Position numbers and translations under genes: made by a program | Source: Caryophanales bacterium | Lineage (GTDB): Bacteria; Bacillota; Bacilli; Exiguobacteriales; Exiguobacteriaceae | DNA: 64,000 bases | Direction of reading: 5' to 3' | Assembly (NCBI GenBank): GCA_902363455.1 | Contig: CABJAC010000005.1 | Location: 62,001-126,000 of the forward strand | The notes under the pieces: generated by a model | What the model was told of the DNA's origin: nothing | Databases searched by the model: none | What the model saw: the letters and a program-made list of their open reading frames with translations, nothing else | Shown: positions 1 to 7,919 of the stretch, one piece after another | How the letters are laid out: each line of letters opens with the position of its first letter | How positions within the stretch are numbered: the first letter of the stretch is position 1

Positions 1-237
1 AATCCCGACGGCCATCCCAATCAAGGAACCTTTGAAGGCTTTATTGGAGCCGCTTAAATCGACCGCATCTTCAAACGAAAACGCCCCGCTTTCACTTCGT
101 TTAATGACAGCGATTTGTTCAAAATCAACTTGACCGTTGGCATGATACTTTTTCAGTTCGCTGAACACTTGATACGATGTCGCCTCTTCTTCGAATGTAA
201 AGGTAATGATATGATGCTTCTCTTCTTTTTTAGCCAC
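1..237 (-). CDS. DUF1269-type membrane protein, N-terminal part
   Basis: The gene runs off the left edge, so only the first 79 codons are present. It appears to start at a GTG at 237, with an AGAGGTGG ribosome site just upstream. The visible part is a soluble alpha/beta head (about residues 8-60, with IITFTFEEEA and FSELKKYH) followed by a glycine-rich turn (FKGSLIGMAVGI), where the membrane segments of this family would begin. That arrangement matches DUF1269 proteins, whose function is not established. It lies downstream, on the same strand, of the carboxypeptidase at 330-1142, with no clear terminator between them. Confidence 0.6.
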   Translation of the reverse strand, partial: MAKKEEKHHIITFTFEEEATSYQVFSELKKYHANGQVDFEQIAVIKRSESGAFSFEDAVDLSGSNKAFKGSLIGMAVGI

Positions 238-329
238 AGCTTCCACCTCTTTCACAAAAGACAGACCGCAACCCTTGACGATGAGTGACACACCATTTAT
301 TTACCATTCGTCGCTTGAAACCAAACCTG

Positions 330-1142
330 TTAAGGCGTCATCGGTTTCCCCGGTTCCAACTTGTAGTATTCTTCCATCGTCAAGCCGCTCACTTTCAATT
401 GAGCAGCAAGCGTCGCCCCGACATAACGAAAATGCCAACTTTCATACGTATAGCCGGTCCATGATTCTTTACCGAGCGGATAACGCAGATGGAAACCGTA
501 GCGATAGGAATTAGTGGCCAGCCATTTTGCCTCTTTTGTGCTCGAGAAGCTGAACTTCGCATATTTGGAAGAGTCTGCTCCGCCGATATCAAAACCAAGT
601 CCTGTCTGATGCTCGCTTTTCCCGGGTTGTGCGCTGTACGTACTTGCTTTTTCAAAACCGTCACGTGCCACATACTTGTCAAACAGGGCTTTCTGATAGG
701 CATAAGAACGGTATGTACTAAATGCAACTAAAGTGATTTTTTCTTGTTTAGCAGCGAGTTTCATTTTTTCAAAGGCTGCCCGCGCAATCGGACTTTCCCC
801 TGGAGCATATGTGGAACGTAACGGCAAATTTGGATTAACAACCAACGTCTTCCCGATACGTAATCCGCCGATTTGTTGATCTGTCAGTAAAAATTTTGTA
901 CTGGCATATCCTGTCTTGGTACCGTAACGGACTTTCGACCAAGTTCCAAGTCGACTGACCTCAGTGACATATTCTGAAGTCGGGATGACCGTAACGACTT
1001 TATTCTCTGTCGAGGCACCTGTACGAAGATTCAATTGCGTCTTCGCTTGGCGGTAACTCGAAGCTTCCGCTACTTGTGAAAAACTAGCAATTGTTGCCGT
1101 AGCGGAGAGGACGATCACCATCGTTCGCTTCATTTTTGTCAT
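330..1142 (-). CDS. Secreted SH3b-VanY D-alanyl-D-alanine carboxypeptidase (peptidase M15B)
   Basis: The 270-residue product trims peptidoglycan stem peptides outside the cell. Residues 1-27 form a signal peptide. Residues about 34-86 are a bacterial SH3 domain (starts near QLNLRTGAS) that should bind the wall. Residues about 100-265 are the VanY/M15B catalytic domain. The zinc ligands are visible as H178 and D185 in SEHQTGLGFDIGG and H237 in ESWHFRYVG, with E234 as the catalytic base. All are intact. The start at 1142 has AAAAGGAG 12 bases upstream. D,D- versus L,D-specificity cannot be read from sequence. The gene has its own likely SigA promoter (1185-1212). Confidence 0.88.
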   Translation of the reverse strand: MTKMKRTMVIVLSATATIASFSQVAEASSYRQAKTQLNLRTGASTENKVVTVIPTSEYVTEVSRLGTWSKVRYGTKTGYASTKFLLTDQQIGGLRIGKTLVVNPNLPLRSTYAPGESPIARAAFEKMKLAAKQEKITLVAFSTYRSYAYQKALFDKYVARDGFEKASTYSAQPGKSEHQTGLGFDIGGADSSKYAKFSFSSTKEAKWLATNSYRYGFHLRYPLGKESWTGYTYESWHFRYVGATLAAQLKVSGLTMEEYYKLEPGKPMTP

Positions 1143-1184
1143 ATTTTCTATAAGCTCCTTTTTTCAAAAACAAGGGAATCAGTT

Positions 1185-1212
1185 TTTATATTTAGAATAC
1201 CATTCCTTTCAA
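1185..1212 (-). promoter_or_regulatory. Likely SigA promoter of the VanY-type carboxypeptidase
   Basis: On the minus strand TTGAAA (1207-1212) is followed after 16 bases by TATAAA (1185-1190), about 45 bases before the start codon at 1142. The hexamers each match the SigA consensus at five of six positions or close to it. Confidence 0.5.
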
Positions 1213-1290
1213 GATCTCACCATTTTTTAGTCAGGGTGTAATCAAAATGAATTAATTAGTGGATTGTACGTCAAATAGGCATTACAAAAG

Positions 1291-1316
1291 GATTGAATTT
1301 TAATCCATATGGGTAA
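1291..1316 (+). promoter_or_regulatory. Possible SigB promoter of the methyltransferase-desaturase unit
   Basis: GATTGA (1291-1296) and GGGTAA (1311-1316) are 14 bases apart. The SigB pattern of Bacillales is GTTTAA, 12-15 bases, GGGTAT, so the -35 element is weak and the -10 element good. It lies 60 bases before the start at 1377. In Staphylococcus aureus the carotenoid operon is SigB dependent, which makes the reading attractive. Confidence 0.45.
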
Positions 1317-1376
1317 AGATTCGTTGTATGCGTTTTCTTTAAATAATGATTATGGTCCGTCAGGGGGAGAATCTTT

Positions 1377-1922
1377 ATGACTGTTTTAGATGTTGGTTTC
1401 ATCATCATCTCCCTTCTTTGGTTACTCGAACTGTTACTTTTTCGAAATCGTCAGAAGGAACCTTCTCCACTCGAAGAACGACGAAGCTTTTATTGGATTT
1501 TAGCTACTTTGCTCGGCACCATTATCTTTTCCATTTTACTTGCTCCATCCAAATCTCATGTTTTATCGCAACAAATTGGACTGCTGTTATTAACTCTCGG
1601 TGTTTTTTTACGTTACTGGGGCATATATCATCTGAAGCATCAGTTCACACGACATGTCACTGTCAACTCAGGAGATCAACTCGTCAGCACAGGTCCTTAT
1701 CGTGCCTTGCGCCACCCGCTTTACACCGGTTTACTTTTCATCACGGTCGGCTTTCCCCTGTACTTCGGACACCTGATATTGACGTTATTCGCGACAGTGC
1801 TGATGTTTTTTGCTTTATTGCATCGCATTCGAATCGAAGAACGGCTGTTAACCGAAGGCTTCGGACCGGCTTACACTGCATGGGCACGTAAAAGAAAACG
1901 ATTAATTCCGTTCATTTACTAA
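1377..1922 (+). CDS. Isoprenylcysteine carboxyl methyltransferase-family membrane protein
   Basis: This 181-residue integral membrane protein has about four to five hydrophobic segments and the C-terminal signature of the ICMT/PEMT fold: STGPYRALRHPLYTG (about residues 111-125), then a membrane segment, then RIEERLLTEGFGPAYTAW. These elements bind S-adenosylmethionine and the acceptor at the membrane. Bacterial members methylate varied lipids or polyketide products, and the substrate here is unknown. It sits 13 bases upstream of a carotenoid-type desaturase in the same orientation, so a role in modifying a carotenoid or other isoprenoid is a reasonable inference. The start has a GGGGGAG ribosome site. 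Confidence 0.75.
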   Translation: MTVLDVGFIIISLLWLLELLLFRNRQKEPSPLEERRSFYWILATLLGTIIFSILLAPSKSHVLSQQIGLLLLTLGVFLRYWGIYHLKHQFTRHVTVNSGDQLVSTGPYRALRHPLYTGLLFITVGFPLYFGHLILTLFATVLMFFALLHRIRIEERLLTEGFGPAYTAWARKRKRLIPFIY

Positions 1923-1944
1923 GACATAAGGAGATGTGATTTTT

Positions 1945-3432
1945 TTGAAAAAACAAGCTGTAGTCATTGGAGCAGGTTTAGCAGGTATGTCCGCCGCAAT
2001 TCGTCTCGCAGGAGACGGATATGACGTCACGATGCTTGAGCAAAACGGAAATGTTGGCGGGAAGTTGAACCAACGGAGTGGTCAAGGGTTCACCTTCGAT
2101 ACCGGTCCATCCATCTTGACAATGCCTTGGGTGCTCGAACAGCTCTTTACGAGTGTGCATCGTCGCCTGGACGATTACTTAGAAATTGAACGAATTGAAC
2201 CGCAATGGCGGACATTTTTCGAAGACGGGACACAGCTCGATGTCAAAGGCGATTTGCCGGGGATGCTCGAAGAGTTTAAAAAAGTCTCTGATCAAGCTGA
2301 CTTCGTCGAATTGTTCAGCTATTCGAAAAAAATGTATGATCTCTGCTTAGACAGCTTCTATAAATATAGTCTCGAAGATTTAAAAGATTTAAAAAAATAC
2401 CATACGATGTCAGAATTACTGAAGATGGATCCGCTTAATACCGTTGCAAGTGGTACGAAAAAACATCTCAATAACAAGTATCTCGAACAATTGTTTAACT
2501 ATATGGTCATGTACGTCGGATCCAATCCGTACGAAGCACCTGCTGTCTTCAATCAAATGATTTATGTCCAGATGGGGCTTGGTATTTATTACGTGAAAGG
2601 CGGCATGTATAATATCGCCCGTGCCATGAAAACAGTCCTCGATGAGCTTCGTGTGACGGTTCACGTCAACACACCGGTTGAACGGGTCGTTACGGAAGGA
2701 AAACGCGCGATTGGCGTGGAAGCAAAAGATGGTACTTTCTATCCGGCTGATGTCGTCGTGTCGAATCTCGAGGTCATTCCGACGTATGAGTGTCTCGTTG
2801 CTGACAAAAAAGGACCAAAACAGGCTAAAAAACTAAATCAATCGTTTGTTCCATCTGTCTCGGGTCTTGTCCTGTTACTCGGGGTTAATCGGGAATATAA
2901 AGACTTGAAGCACCATAACTTCTTCTTCTCCGACGATCCGGAGCGTGAATTCGCGCAAATGTTCAAGGAAGGTGTACCGCCGGAAGATCCAACGATTTAT
3001 GTCGGTGTTTCGTCTAAATCCGATGCTTCGCAGGCGCCTGAAGGCAAGGATAACTTGTTTGTCCTGACACACGTTCCGCCACTGACGAAACAAGGTGGAG
3101 AAACCGATTGGGATGCGTACCGCGAAGTTGTTCTCGACAAGCTGGAACGCATGGGGGTAACGGATTTACGGGAAGCGATTGAGTTCGAATACCGTTTCAC
3201 ACCGGAAGATTTACAATCGCTGTACGGTCCAAATGGCGGCTCGATTTATGGAGTGGCTGCTGACCGGAAAAAGAATGGTGGATTCAAAATTCCATCGAAA
3301 AGTGATCTGTATGAAGGGCTCTATTTTGTCGGCGGATCGACGCATCCGGGCGGAGGCGTACCGATGGTCACATTGTCTGGTCAGCTCACAGCTGATTTAA
3401 TCCAGAAACATGAAAATCCCGTCAAAGCGTGA
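1945..3432 (+). CDS. Phytoene/diapophytoene desaturase-family FAD oxidoreductase (CrtI/CrtN type)
   Basis: The product (about 495 residues) desaturates, oxidises or isomerises a C30/C40 carotenoid at the membrane. The N-terminal dinucleotide fold is clear (VVIGAGLAGMSAA, then the acidic end LEQNGNVGGK). FDTGPSILTMP follows, and the C-terminal FAD motif reads FVGGSTHPGGGVPM. The first in-frame start, GTG at 1936, lies too close to AAGGAG (1928-1933). TTG at 1945, spaced 11 bases, is the more likely start. The family includes CrtN desaturases, CrtP/CrtNb oxygenases and isomerases, which sequence reading alone does not separate. It pairs with the methyltransferase upstream; no phytoene synthase is in the window. 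Confidence 0.85.
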   Translation: MKKQAVVIGAGLAGMSAAIRLAGDGYDVTMLEQNGNVGGKLNQRSGQGFTFDTGPSILTMPWVLEQLFTSVHRRLDDYLEIERIEPQWRTFFEDGTQLDVKGDLPGMLEEFKKVSDQADFVELFSYSKKMYDLCLDSFYKYSLEDLKDLKKYHTMSELLKMDPLNTVASGTKKHLNNKYLEQLFNYMVMYVGSNPYEAPAVFNQMIYVQMGLGIYYVKGGMYNIARAMKTVLDELRVTVHVNTPVERVVTEGKRAIGVEAKDGTFYPADVVVSNLEVIPTYECLVADKKGPKQAKKLNQSFVPSVSGLVLLLGVNREYKDLKHHNFFFSDDPEREFAQMFKEGVPPEDPTIYVGVSSKSDASQAPEGKDNLFVLTHVPPLTKQGGETDWDAYREVVLDKLERMGVTDLREAIEFEYRFTPEDLQSLYGPNGGSIYGVAADRKKNGGFKIPSKSDLYEGLYFVGGSTHPGGGVPMVTLSGQLTADLIQKHENPVKA

Positions 3433-3440
3433 CAACTAAT

Positions 3441-3484
3441 AAAAACAGGAGATCGTCCCTTATAGGGGATAATCTCTTGTTTTT
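3441..3484. terminator. Bidirectional terminator between the desaturase and phosphatase genes
   Basis: An inverted repeat (ACAGGAGAT ... ATCTCTTGT, with an inner CCCT/AGGGG pairing) is flanked by A-rich and T-rich runs. It serves two convergent genes. Confidence 0.8.
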
Positions 3485-4049
3485 ATTTTGATGATGAAGC
3501 TAGGGATATTTCTTCGATTTGAAGGCATGTCTCGCCGTCAAATACTAAACGATAGACGGCTGGCATCGCTAAACGTGACCAAAAGGAGTAATCGTATGCC
3601 GGATCAAAATGCTGCATTAACAATACCATGATATTCCCGTGCGTCCCGACGACAACTGTCTTATTTGTGTGTTTCCTGACCAACTGCCGTGCCCCTGCAA
3701 CAACACGGTGCTGTGCAGTGTTGTTTGATTCTCCACCGTATGGATTTTTGTCGGGGTGGTTCCAGACGTACTCGACAGCTTGCTGGAAATCATCCAATTG
3801 ACCGGGAGCCAGTACTCGTTCCTGAAATGCTTCCGCTTCCTGGATGGGCAGTCCATAGTGTTCCGCTATCGGTTGAACGGTTTCGATTGCCCGCCGGTAC
3901 GGACTCGCATAGATGTAATCCGACGTGATTTCTTGAAAAAACAAACGCAATTGTTCGGCGTCAACCGTGCCCCGCTCGGATAAGGGTCGTGCTTTTTCGT
4001 CTGGCGAATAGGTCGAATGGGCATGCCTTACTAAATAAATGGTTGTCAT
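3483..4049 (-). CDS. Histidine phosphatase superfamily protein (phosphoglycerate mutase-like)
   Basis: A 188-residue single-domain protein. The catalytic phospho-histidine motif is IYLVRHAHST at the N-terminus, and a second active-site histidine appears in VVVGTHGNIM near residue 135. Only about 190 residues long, it is in the range of broad phosphatases (PhoE/CobC-like) rather than glycolytic mutase. Its substrate is not evident. The start at 4049 has AAGGGAG with good spacing; longer in-frame starts overlap the neighbouring regulator gene. It lies 13 bases downstream of the response regulator and may be cotranscribed with it. Confidence 0.8.
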   Translation of the reverse strand: MTTIYLVRHAHSTYSPDEKARPLSERGTVDAEQLRLFFQEITSDYIYASPYRRAIETVQPIAEHYGLPIQEAEAFQERVLAPGQLDDFQQAVEYVWNHPDKNPYGGESNNTAQHRVVAGARQLVRKHTNKTVVVGTHGNIMVLLMQHFDPAYDYSFWSRLAMPAVYRLVFDGETCLQIEEISLASSSK

Positions 4050-4062
4050 GGTGTCTCCCTTC

Positions 4063-4743
4063 TCAACTCTCAGTTGTTGTTTCGAGCAATCGATACCCCA
4101 CTCCACGAACCGTCTCTAAATGAACATCGATTGGAAACCCAGCACGGCGTAATTTTTCGCGCAGGTGGCGGATATGTGAATCGATGGTTCGTGGTTCAAT
4201 GGACTCGTCATCTCCCCACAGTGAAAGGACAAGCTGCTCCCTCGATAAAATACGATTCTTAGAGGCGAGCAATTTCCCTAACAGTTGAAATTCCGTTTTG
4301 GTCAGGAGAATTTTTTGCTGTTTGAATTCACAACGGTACGCAGCAGCATCATAAGACAGTCCATGAAATGTCTCTTGTTCCTGTTTGACTCGACCAATCA
4401 ATAATTCGATTCGCGCCAGTAGTTCTCCTTCATGGATCGGTTTCGCGACATAGTCATCTGCCCCTACTTCATGACCTCGTAAAATGTCCTCTTTTTGATT
4501 ACGTGCCGTCACCATGATGATTGGAAAATCAGCAATCTGTCGGATTTTTTGGCATAATGTCCAGCCATCCATTTCAGGCATCATGACATCCAGCAAGGCC
4601 AAATCGATGGGGACGCTTCGAACCAGCTTTAGCGCTTTTTGGGCTGAATCGACCAAATGACATGTATGTCCATAAGGTGTCAGATATAACTTCATCAATT
4701 GAAGCATCCGTGGCTCATCATCTACGATTAATATTCGTGCCAT
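4063..4743 (-). CDS. OmpR/PhoB-family response regulator
   Basis: The 226-residue cytoplasmic regulator has a receiver domain (about 1-120) with acidic pocket D8-D9, phosphorylation site D52 in LLDVMMPEMDG, and a conserved lysine in DYVAKP. It has a winged-helix DNA-binding domain (about 130-222) with the typical end RGVGYRL. Translation probably starts at MARILIVDDEP, only 5 bases after the kinase stop codon, with the ribosome site inside the kinase gene. It acts with the kinase at 4749-6110. The target genes are not proven; the divergent ydhK-like gene is the obvious candidate. Confidence 0.9.
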   Translation of the reverse strand: MARILIVDDEPRMLQLMKLYLTPYGHTCHLVDSAQKALKLVRSVPIDLALLDVMMPEMDGWTLCQKIRQIADFPIIMVTARNQKEDILRGHEVGADDYVAKPIHEGELLARIELLIGRVKQEQETFHGLSYDAAAYRCEFKQQKILLTKTEFQLLGKLLASKNRILSREQLVLSLWGDDESIEPRTIDSHIRHLREKLRRAGFPIDVHLETVRGVGYRLLETTTES

Positions 4744-4748
4744 TTTTT

Positions 4749-6110
4749 TCACGCCTTCCATTGAACTGTGACGCATGTTCCGGCATGCCATTCGCTTTTT
4801 ATGTCGAGTGTTGCATCATGCGCTTGGACGATTGCCGTCGCAATCGTTAACCCGAGACCCGATCCACCGTGGCTTCTGGAACGCGATGGTTCACTCCGGT
4901 ACAATCGTTTTTTCACATGTGGCAATGCCTCTGCCGAAATTCCCATTCCCGTGTCCCTCACCAGAAAATATGCTCCAGCGGTATTTTTTCCGTACTCTAC
5001 TTCAATTTGACCGACTTCCGTGTATTTCCGTGCGTTATCCAGAACATTTAACAGGACTTGACCAAGCCGGATTTCGTCCCCCATCACAGTTACAGGATGA
5101 CCTGACACCACAAAACGCAGTCCCTTTTCTTCAATCGCCGGTCGCATTTTGTCGGCAATCGATAAAATCACCTCGTTAAGTGCAAGCGGCAAACGATCGA
5201 CCGAAAATTGATTTTCGTCCAGACGAGCAAGTAACATCAAGTGTTCGATCAGTTGGCTGAGGTGATTACTTTCTTCCTTGATAATGGACAGATACATCGT
5301 TTTTTCAGAGTCGGGCAAATCGGGACGACTCAAGATATCAGCGTACCCTTTGACATACGTCAGTGGCGTTCGCAATTCATGCGAGATGTGTGCTAAAAAT
5401 TCTGTGCGTTCACGGTTTACATAGTCGAGATCTTTTGCCAGTTGTGTAATGGATCGTGCCAATGCACCCAGTTCATCTGAACGCTCAATCGGTAAATCCA
5501 CTTCCAGGTTTCCATCCCTCAACTTTGCGGTCGCCCGTTCCATGTTAATGAGCGGTTTCGAGATTAAACGTGTACAGAGCGCTACAGTGACCAGTGACAG
5601 CAGGACCGCGATGACTCCCACCTGAATGAACTGTTGCTGCAACGGTTTGACGACTTGTTGAATCAATCTTTCAGGAGCAAACATAAAAACATGCCCGCGA
5701 TGGCTGCCCGCAATGGTGATCGGACTATCCGTCATTAAAAAGTTTCCATGCTCCATTGGCGTCTGTAGCACTAAATCCTTTCGTTGATCTTGAAATTCAG
5801 TATGCGTCAATTCTGTTTTCATTTCTTCCGTTAAACGATTGGAAGATTTCAGGATTTTTCCCTTTTGATCGGTCACGACGACAGTAAATTCAGAAGCAGA
5901 TTCCATTAAACTGACATGATCAATTGTTTGTTGATCAAATGATTTCTCCAAAACGTCTCGATGCGTATTTCCGCGATTCAATAATCCGGACAACACTTCA
6001 TCGGTACGTTGATTCACAAGATTTAAATACAACGTACTAAAAAGAATACTCCCTATCAGAAAGAGCGCTGTTAAAAACAGCAGACCGATGTAATGAGAAA
6101 TATGCCGCAT
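4749..6110 (-). CDS. Membrane sensor histidine kinase
   Basis: This 453-residue kinase has a transmembrane segment at about 8-29, an extracytoplasmic sensor region of about 130 residues, and a second membrane segment near 165-187. These are followed by HAMP, then HisKA with the phospho-acceptor in HISHELRTP (about residue 243), then HATPase with LLNVLDNARKYT, VRDTGMGIS and GGSGLGL. All catalytic motifs are intact. The start at 6110 has AAGGAGGGGG. It is the first gene of a kinase-regulator(-phosphatase) unit and is divergent from the YdhK-like lipoprotein. The signal sensed cannot be read, but the periplasmic-type sensor and the neighbour point to envelope or metal stress. Confidence 0.9.
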   Translation of the reverse strand: MRHISHYIGLLFLTALFLIGSILFSTLYLNLVNQRTDEVLSGLLNRGNTHRDVLEKSFDQQTIDHVSLMESASEFTVVVTDQKGKILKSSNRLTEEMKTELTHTEFQDQRKDLVLQTPMEHGNFLMTDSPITIAGSHRGHVFMFAPERLIQQVVKPLQQQFIQVGVIAVLLSLVTVALCTRLISKPLINMERATAKLRDGNLEVDLPIERSDELGALARSITQLAKDLDYVNRERTEFLAHISHELRTPLTYVKGYADILSRPDLPDSEKTMYLSIIKEESNHLSQLIEHLMLLARLDENQFSVDRLPLALNEVILSIADKMRPAIEEKGLRFVVSGHPVTVMGDEIRLGQVLLNVLDNARKYTEVGQIEVEYGKNTAGAYFLVRDTGMGISAEALPHVKKRLYRSEPSRSRSHGGSGLGLTIATAIVQAHDATLDIKSEWHAGTCVTVQWKA

Positions 6111-6208
6111 GTTCCCCCTCCTTATCTTCCCTCTGCTAAGTATAAGGATTTTTGATTCGAAAATGTGTTTCAGGACACAGGAACCACAAATCGTCACGCT
6201 TTCTGCAC

Positions 6209-6232
6209 GGTTTTTGCACACGCAACGGGTAT
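6209..6232 (+). promoter_or_regulatory. Possible SigB promoter of the ydhK-like gene
   Basis: GGTTTT (6209-6214) is followed after 12 bases by a perfect GGGTAT (6227-6232), 39 bases before the start codon. The -35 element is only a partial match to GTTTAA. A competing SigA reading, TTGCAC with 18 bases to TAATGT, overlaps it. Confidence 0.4.
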
Positions 6233-6270
6233 AGTCGTAATGTAATCAGATTCATACAGGAGGTAGACAC

Positions 6271-6840
6271 ATGAAGAAACAACTGTTTGTTACAACACTG
6301 GCTCTCACTGCCGTTTTAAGTCTTGGCGCTTGTGGAACCGACTCTGATTCCTCCGGTTCGCATGACATCCATGACGCCGATAAAAGCAGCTCACATGATG
6401 GAATGATGCATTCAAGTGACGGAAAAGTTCCAGAAGGAATCAAACAAGCTGAAAATCCGAAGTTCGAGGATAACAGTAAAGTCATTCTTGCTTCTGATCA
6501 TATGCAAGGGATGGATGGTGCGAAAGGAACGGTCGTCGACGCCTTTGACACAACGGTTTATGCGGTCAGTTATACGCCAACGACCGGCGGAAAAAAAGTC
6601 ACCAATCACAAATGGGTCATCCAGGAAGAACTTAACCCCGTCCCTGCTTCGACTTTAAGTAAGGGAGACGACGTGACACTTGCCGCTGATCATATGAAAG
6701 GAATGGACGGTGCTGAAGCCACGATTGACAGTGCTGAACAGACGACGGTCTATATGGTTGATTTTAAACCGACGTCGGGTGGAAAAACCGTTAAGAATCA
6801 TAAATGGGTCACAGAGGATGAACTTCAGGCAGATAATTAA
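6271..6840 (+). CDS. ydhK: YdhK-like DUF1541 lipoprotein with two repeats
   Basis: A 189-residue lipoprotein. The signal sequence ends in lipobox LGAC, with C21 as the lipidated residue. A Ser/Asp/His-rich linker (HDIHD, SSHDGMMHSS) follows. Then come two tandem DUF1541 units at about 70-121 and 135-186, each with a DHM-GMDGA segment and ending in NHKWV-EEL or NHKWV-DEL. DUF1541 proteins occur near copper-resistance genes in Gram-positive bacteria, and B. subtilis has the homologue YdhK; the molecular function is not established. The His/Met-rich linker could bind metal (inference). It is divergent from a two-component system and has an AGGAGG ribosome site. Confidence 0.85.
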   Translation: MKKQLFVTTLALTAVLSLGACGTDSDSSGSHDIHDADKSSSHDGMMHSSDGKVPEGIKQAENPKFEDNSKVILASDHMQGMDGAKGTVVDAFDTTVYAVSYTPTTGGKKVTNHKWVIQEELNPVPASTLSKGDDVTLAADHMKGMDGAEATIDSAEQTTVYMVDFKPTSGGKTVKNHKWVTEDELQADN

Positions 6841-6877
6841 AAAAAGCCCGCTCATCAAAGGATGAACGGGCTTTTTG
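6841..6877. terminator. Terminator shared by ydhK and tRNA-Val
   Basis: AAAAAGCCCG ... CGGGCTTTTT forms a stem of about 14 pairs, including CTCATC/GATGA-A. The A-run and T-run on either side let it work in both directions. Confidence 0.85.
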
Positions 6878-6880
6878 GTA

Positions 6881-6953
6881 TGATTCTGACTGGGCTCGAA
6901 CCAGCGACCTCTACCCTGTCAAGGTAGCGCTCTCCCAGCTGAGCTACAGAATC
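6881..6953 (-). tRNA. tRNA-Val (anticodon GAC)
   Basis: The 73-base cloverleaf is complete. The acceptor stem is GATTCTG/CAGAATC, the D-arm GCTC ... GAGC, and the anticodon stem CTACC/GGTAG. The seven-base loop TTGACAG gives anticodon GAC (valine GUC/GUU). The T-arm carries GGTTCGAGCCC. The discriminator base is A, and CCA is not encoded. It is a lone tRNA gene, with no cluster or rRNA nearby. Confidence 0.93.
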
Positions 6954-7049
6954 ATGATGCAGTACGTTATGTACTTGCTAGGACATGTATTAATATAGCA
7001 AGAAACTAACAATCTGACAAGTACTTTTCTAAAAAAATATGAAAAATAA

Positions 7050-7096
7050 AAAATGAATGGGACTGAACTTCTGACTTGAGCCAGTCCCTTCATTTC
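7050..7096 (-). terminator. Terminator of the nitroreductase gene
   Basis: AATGAA-GGGACTG pairs with CAGTCCC-TTCATT around a 16-base loop, directly after the stop at 7100. On the minus strand a T-rich tract follows. Confidence 0.7.
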
Positions 7097-7099
7097 AAC

Positions 7100-7726
7100 T
7101 TATAGGATTGTCGTGACCTGATTGATCGGCAGACGAAGGGCCGGACGTTTCTTCGCATCTTCCACCGCTTTCCCCACAGCAATCAGCATAACAGGGACGA
7201 AACGTTCTTCTGTAATAAACGTTTCTGTAAAGAGTTGATGATTAAATCCACCCATTGCGAGTGTTGACAGTCCTTTTGCTTCAGCAACCAACATAAGTTG
7301 CATCGCTGCAAGACTGGCATTTGACATGGCTGCATCTCTCGCATAAGCCTCGCTTTGATAAGCACCTTCCACTTGACCTTTGATCGAATCGAATAGTTCT
7401 TCTGTCATACCTCCTGTTTCTACGGCTGGACCATACACAGGATTGTAGTTTCGGTTTGCCTGTAAATCTCCTAATACGGCAATGACGACTGAAGAAGAAC
7501 TGATAGCAGGCTGATTGTAAGCAATCGGCGCAAGACGTTGCTTTGCGTCTTCCGAATGGAAAGCAAGGAAATGCCAATGTTGCAGATTCCAGGCACTCGG
7601 TGCAGCTGTCGTTAATTCAATCAACTCTTTTACTTCTTCTTGCGAAAGCTTGAATGTCTCATCGTAATGACGAACCGACCGACGTTCTGTCAAAAGTGAT
7701 AGTGTGTCAGATACTGTTTGATTCAT
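7100..7726 (-). CDS. Nitroreductase-family FMN oxidoreductase
   Basis: The 208-residue protein reduces nitro compounds, quinones or similar acceptors with NAD(P)H and FMN in the cytoplasm. The N-terminal FMN-binding motif RRSVRHYD is present, followed by AAPSAWNLQHWHF. A C-terminal basic/FMN region lies near KRPALRLP. Length and motif order match the NfsA/FRP/YodC group, though in vivo substrates are usually unknown. The ribosome site GAGGGGGG is strong. A perfect 12-base palindrome (7786-7797) lies about 60 bases upstream and could be an operator. Confidence 0.82.
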   Translation of the reverse strand: MNQTVSDTLSLLTERRSVRHYDETFKLSQEEVKELIELTTAAPSAWNLQHWHFLAFHSEDAKQRLAPIAYNQPAISSSSVVIAVLGDLQANRNYNPVYGPAVETGGMTEELFDSIKGQVEGAYQSEAYARDAAMSNASLAAMQLMLVAEAKGLSTLAMGGFNHQLFTETFITEERFVPVMLIAVGKAVEDAKKRPALRLPINQVTTIL

Positions 7727-7785
7727 AATGACCCCCCTCTAAATACATCTGTTTACTTTGTTATCGTATCATCCTCTACGCTACC

Positions 7786-7797
7786 TGTCATATGACA
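7786..7797. promoter_or_regulatory. Perfect palindrome upstream of the nitroreductase gene
   Basis: TGTCATATGACA is fully self-complementary and lies in the 193-base divergent intergenic region, between the nitroreductase start and the yhfH promoter. It may be an operator for either gene. No regulator can be named. Confidence 0.35.
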
Positions 7798-7832
7798 AGA
7801 CTCATTAAAATTCTACTGTTATAAAACAGTAA

Positions 7833-7861
7833 TTGACACATCTCCTCTGTACTAGTACAAT
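7833..7861 (+). promoter_or_regulatory. SigA promoter of yhfH
   Basis: A consensus TTGACA (7833-7838) is followed after exactly 17 bases by TACAAT (7856-7861), 59 bases before the yhfH start. It is among the best SigA matches in the window. Confidence 0.8.
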
Positions 7862-7919
7862 AAAATAAATTCAGTATTACTCGCTGGCCCATTCATACAT
7901 CAAGAGGAGGAATAAAATC

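Noticed and set aside
1346..1891. A 181-codon open frame overlapping the methyltransferase gene in another frame
   Set aside because: It has no ribosome site and reads as low-complexity Ser/His/Cys-rich sequence, while the overlapping frame encodes clear ICMT motifs.
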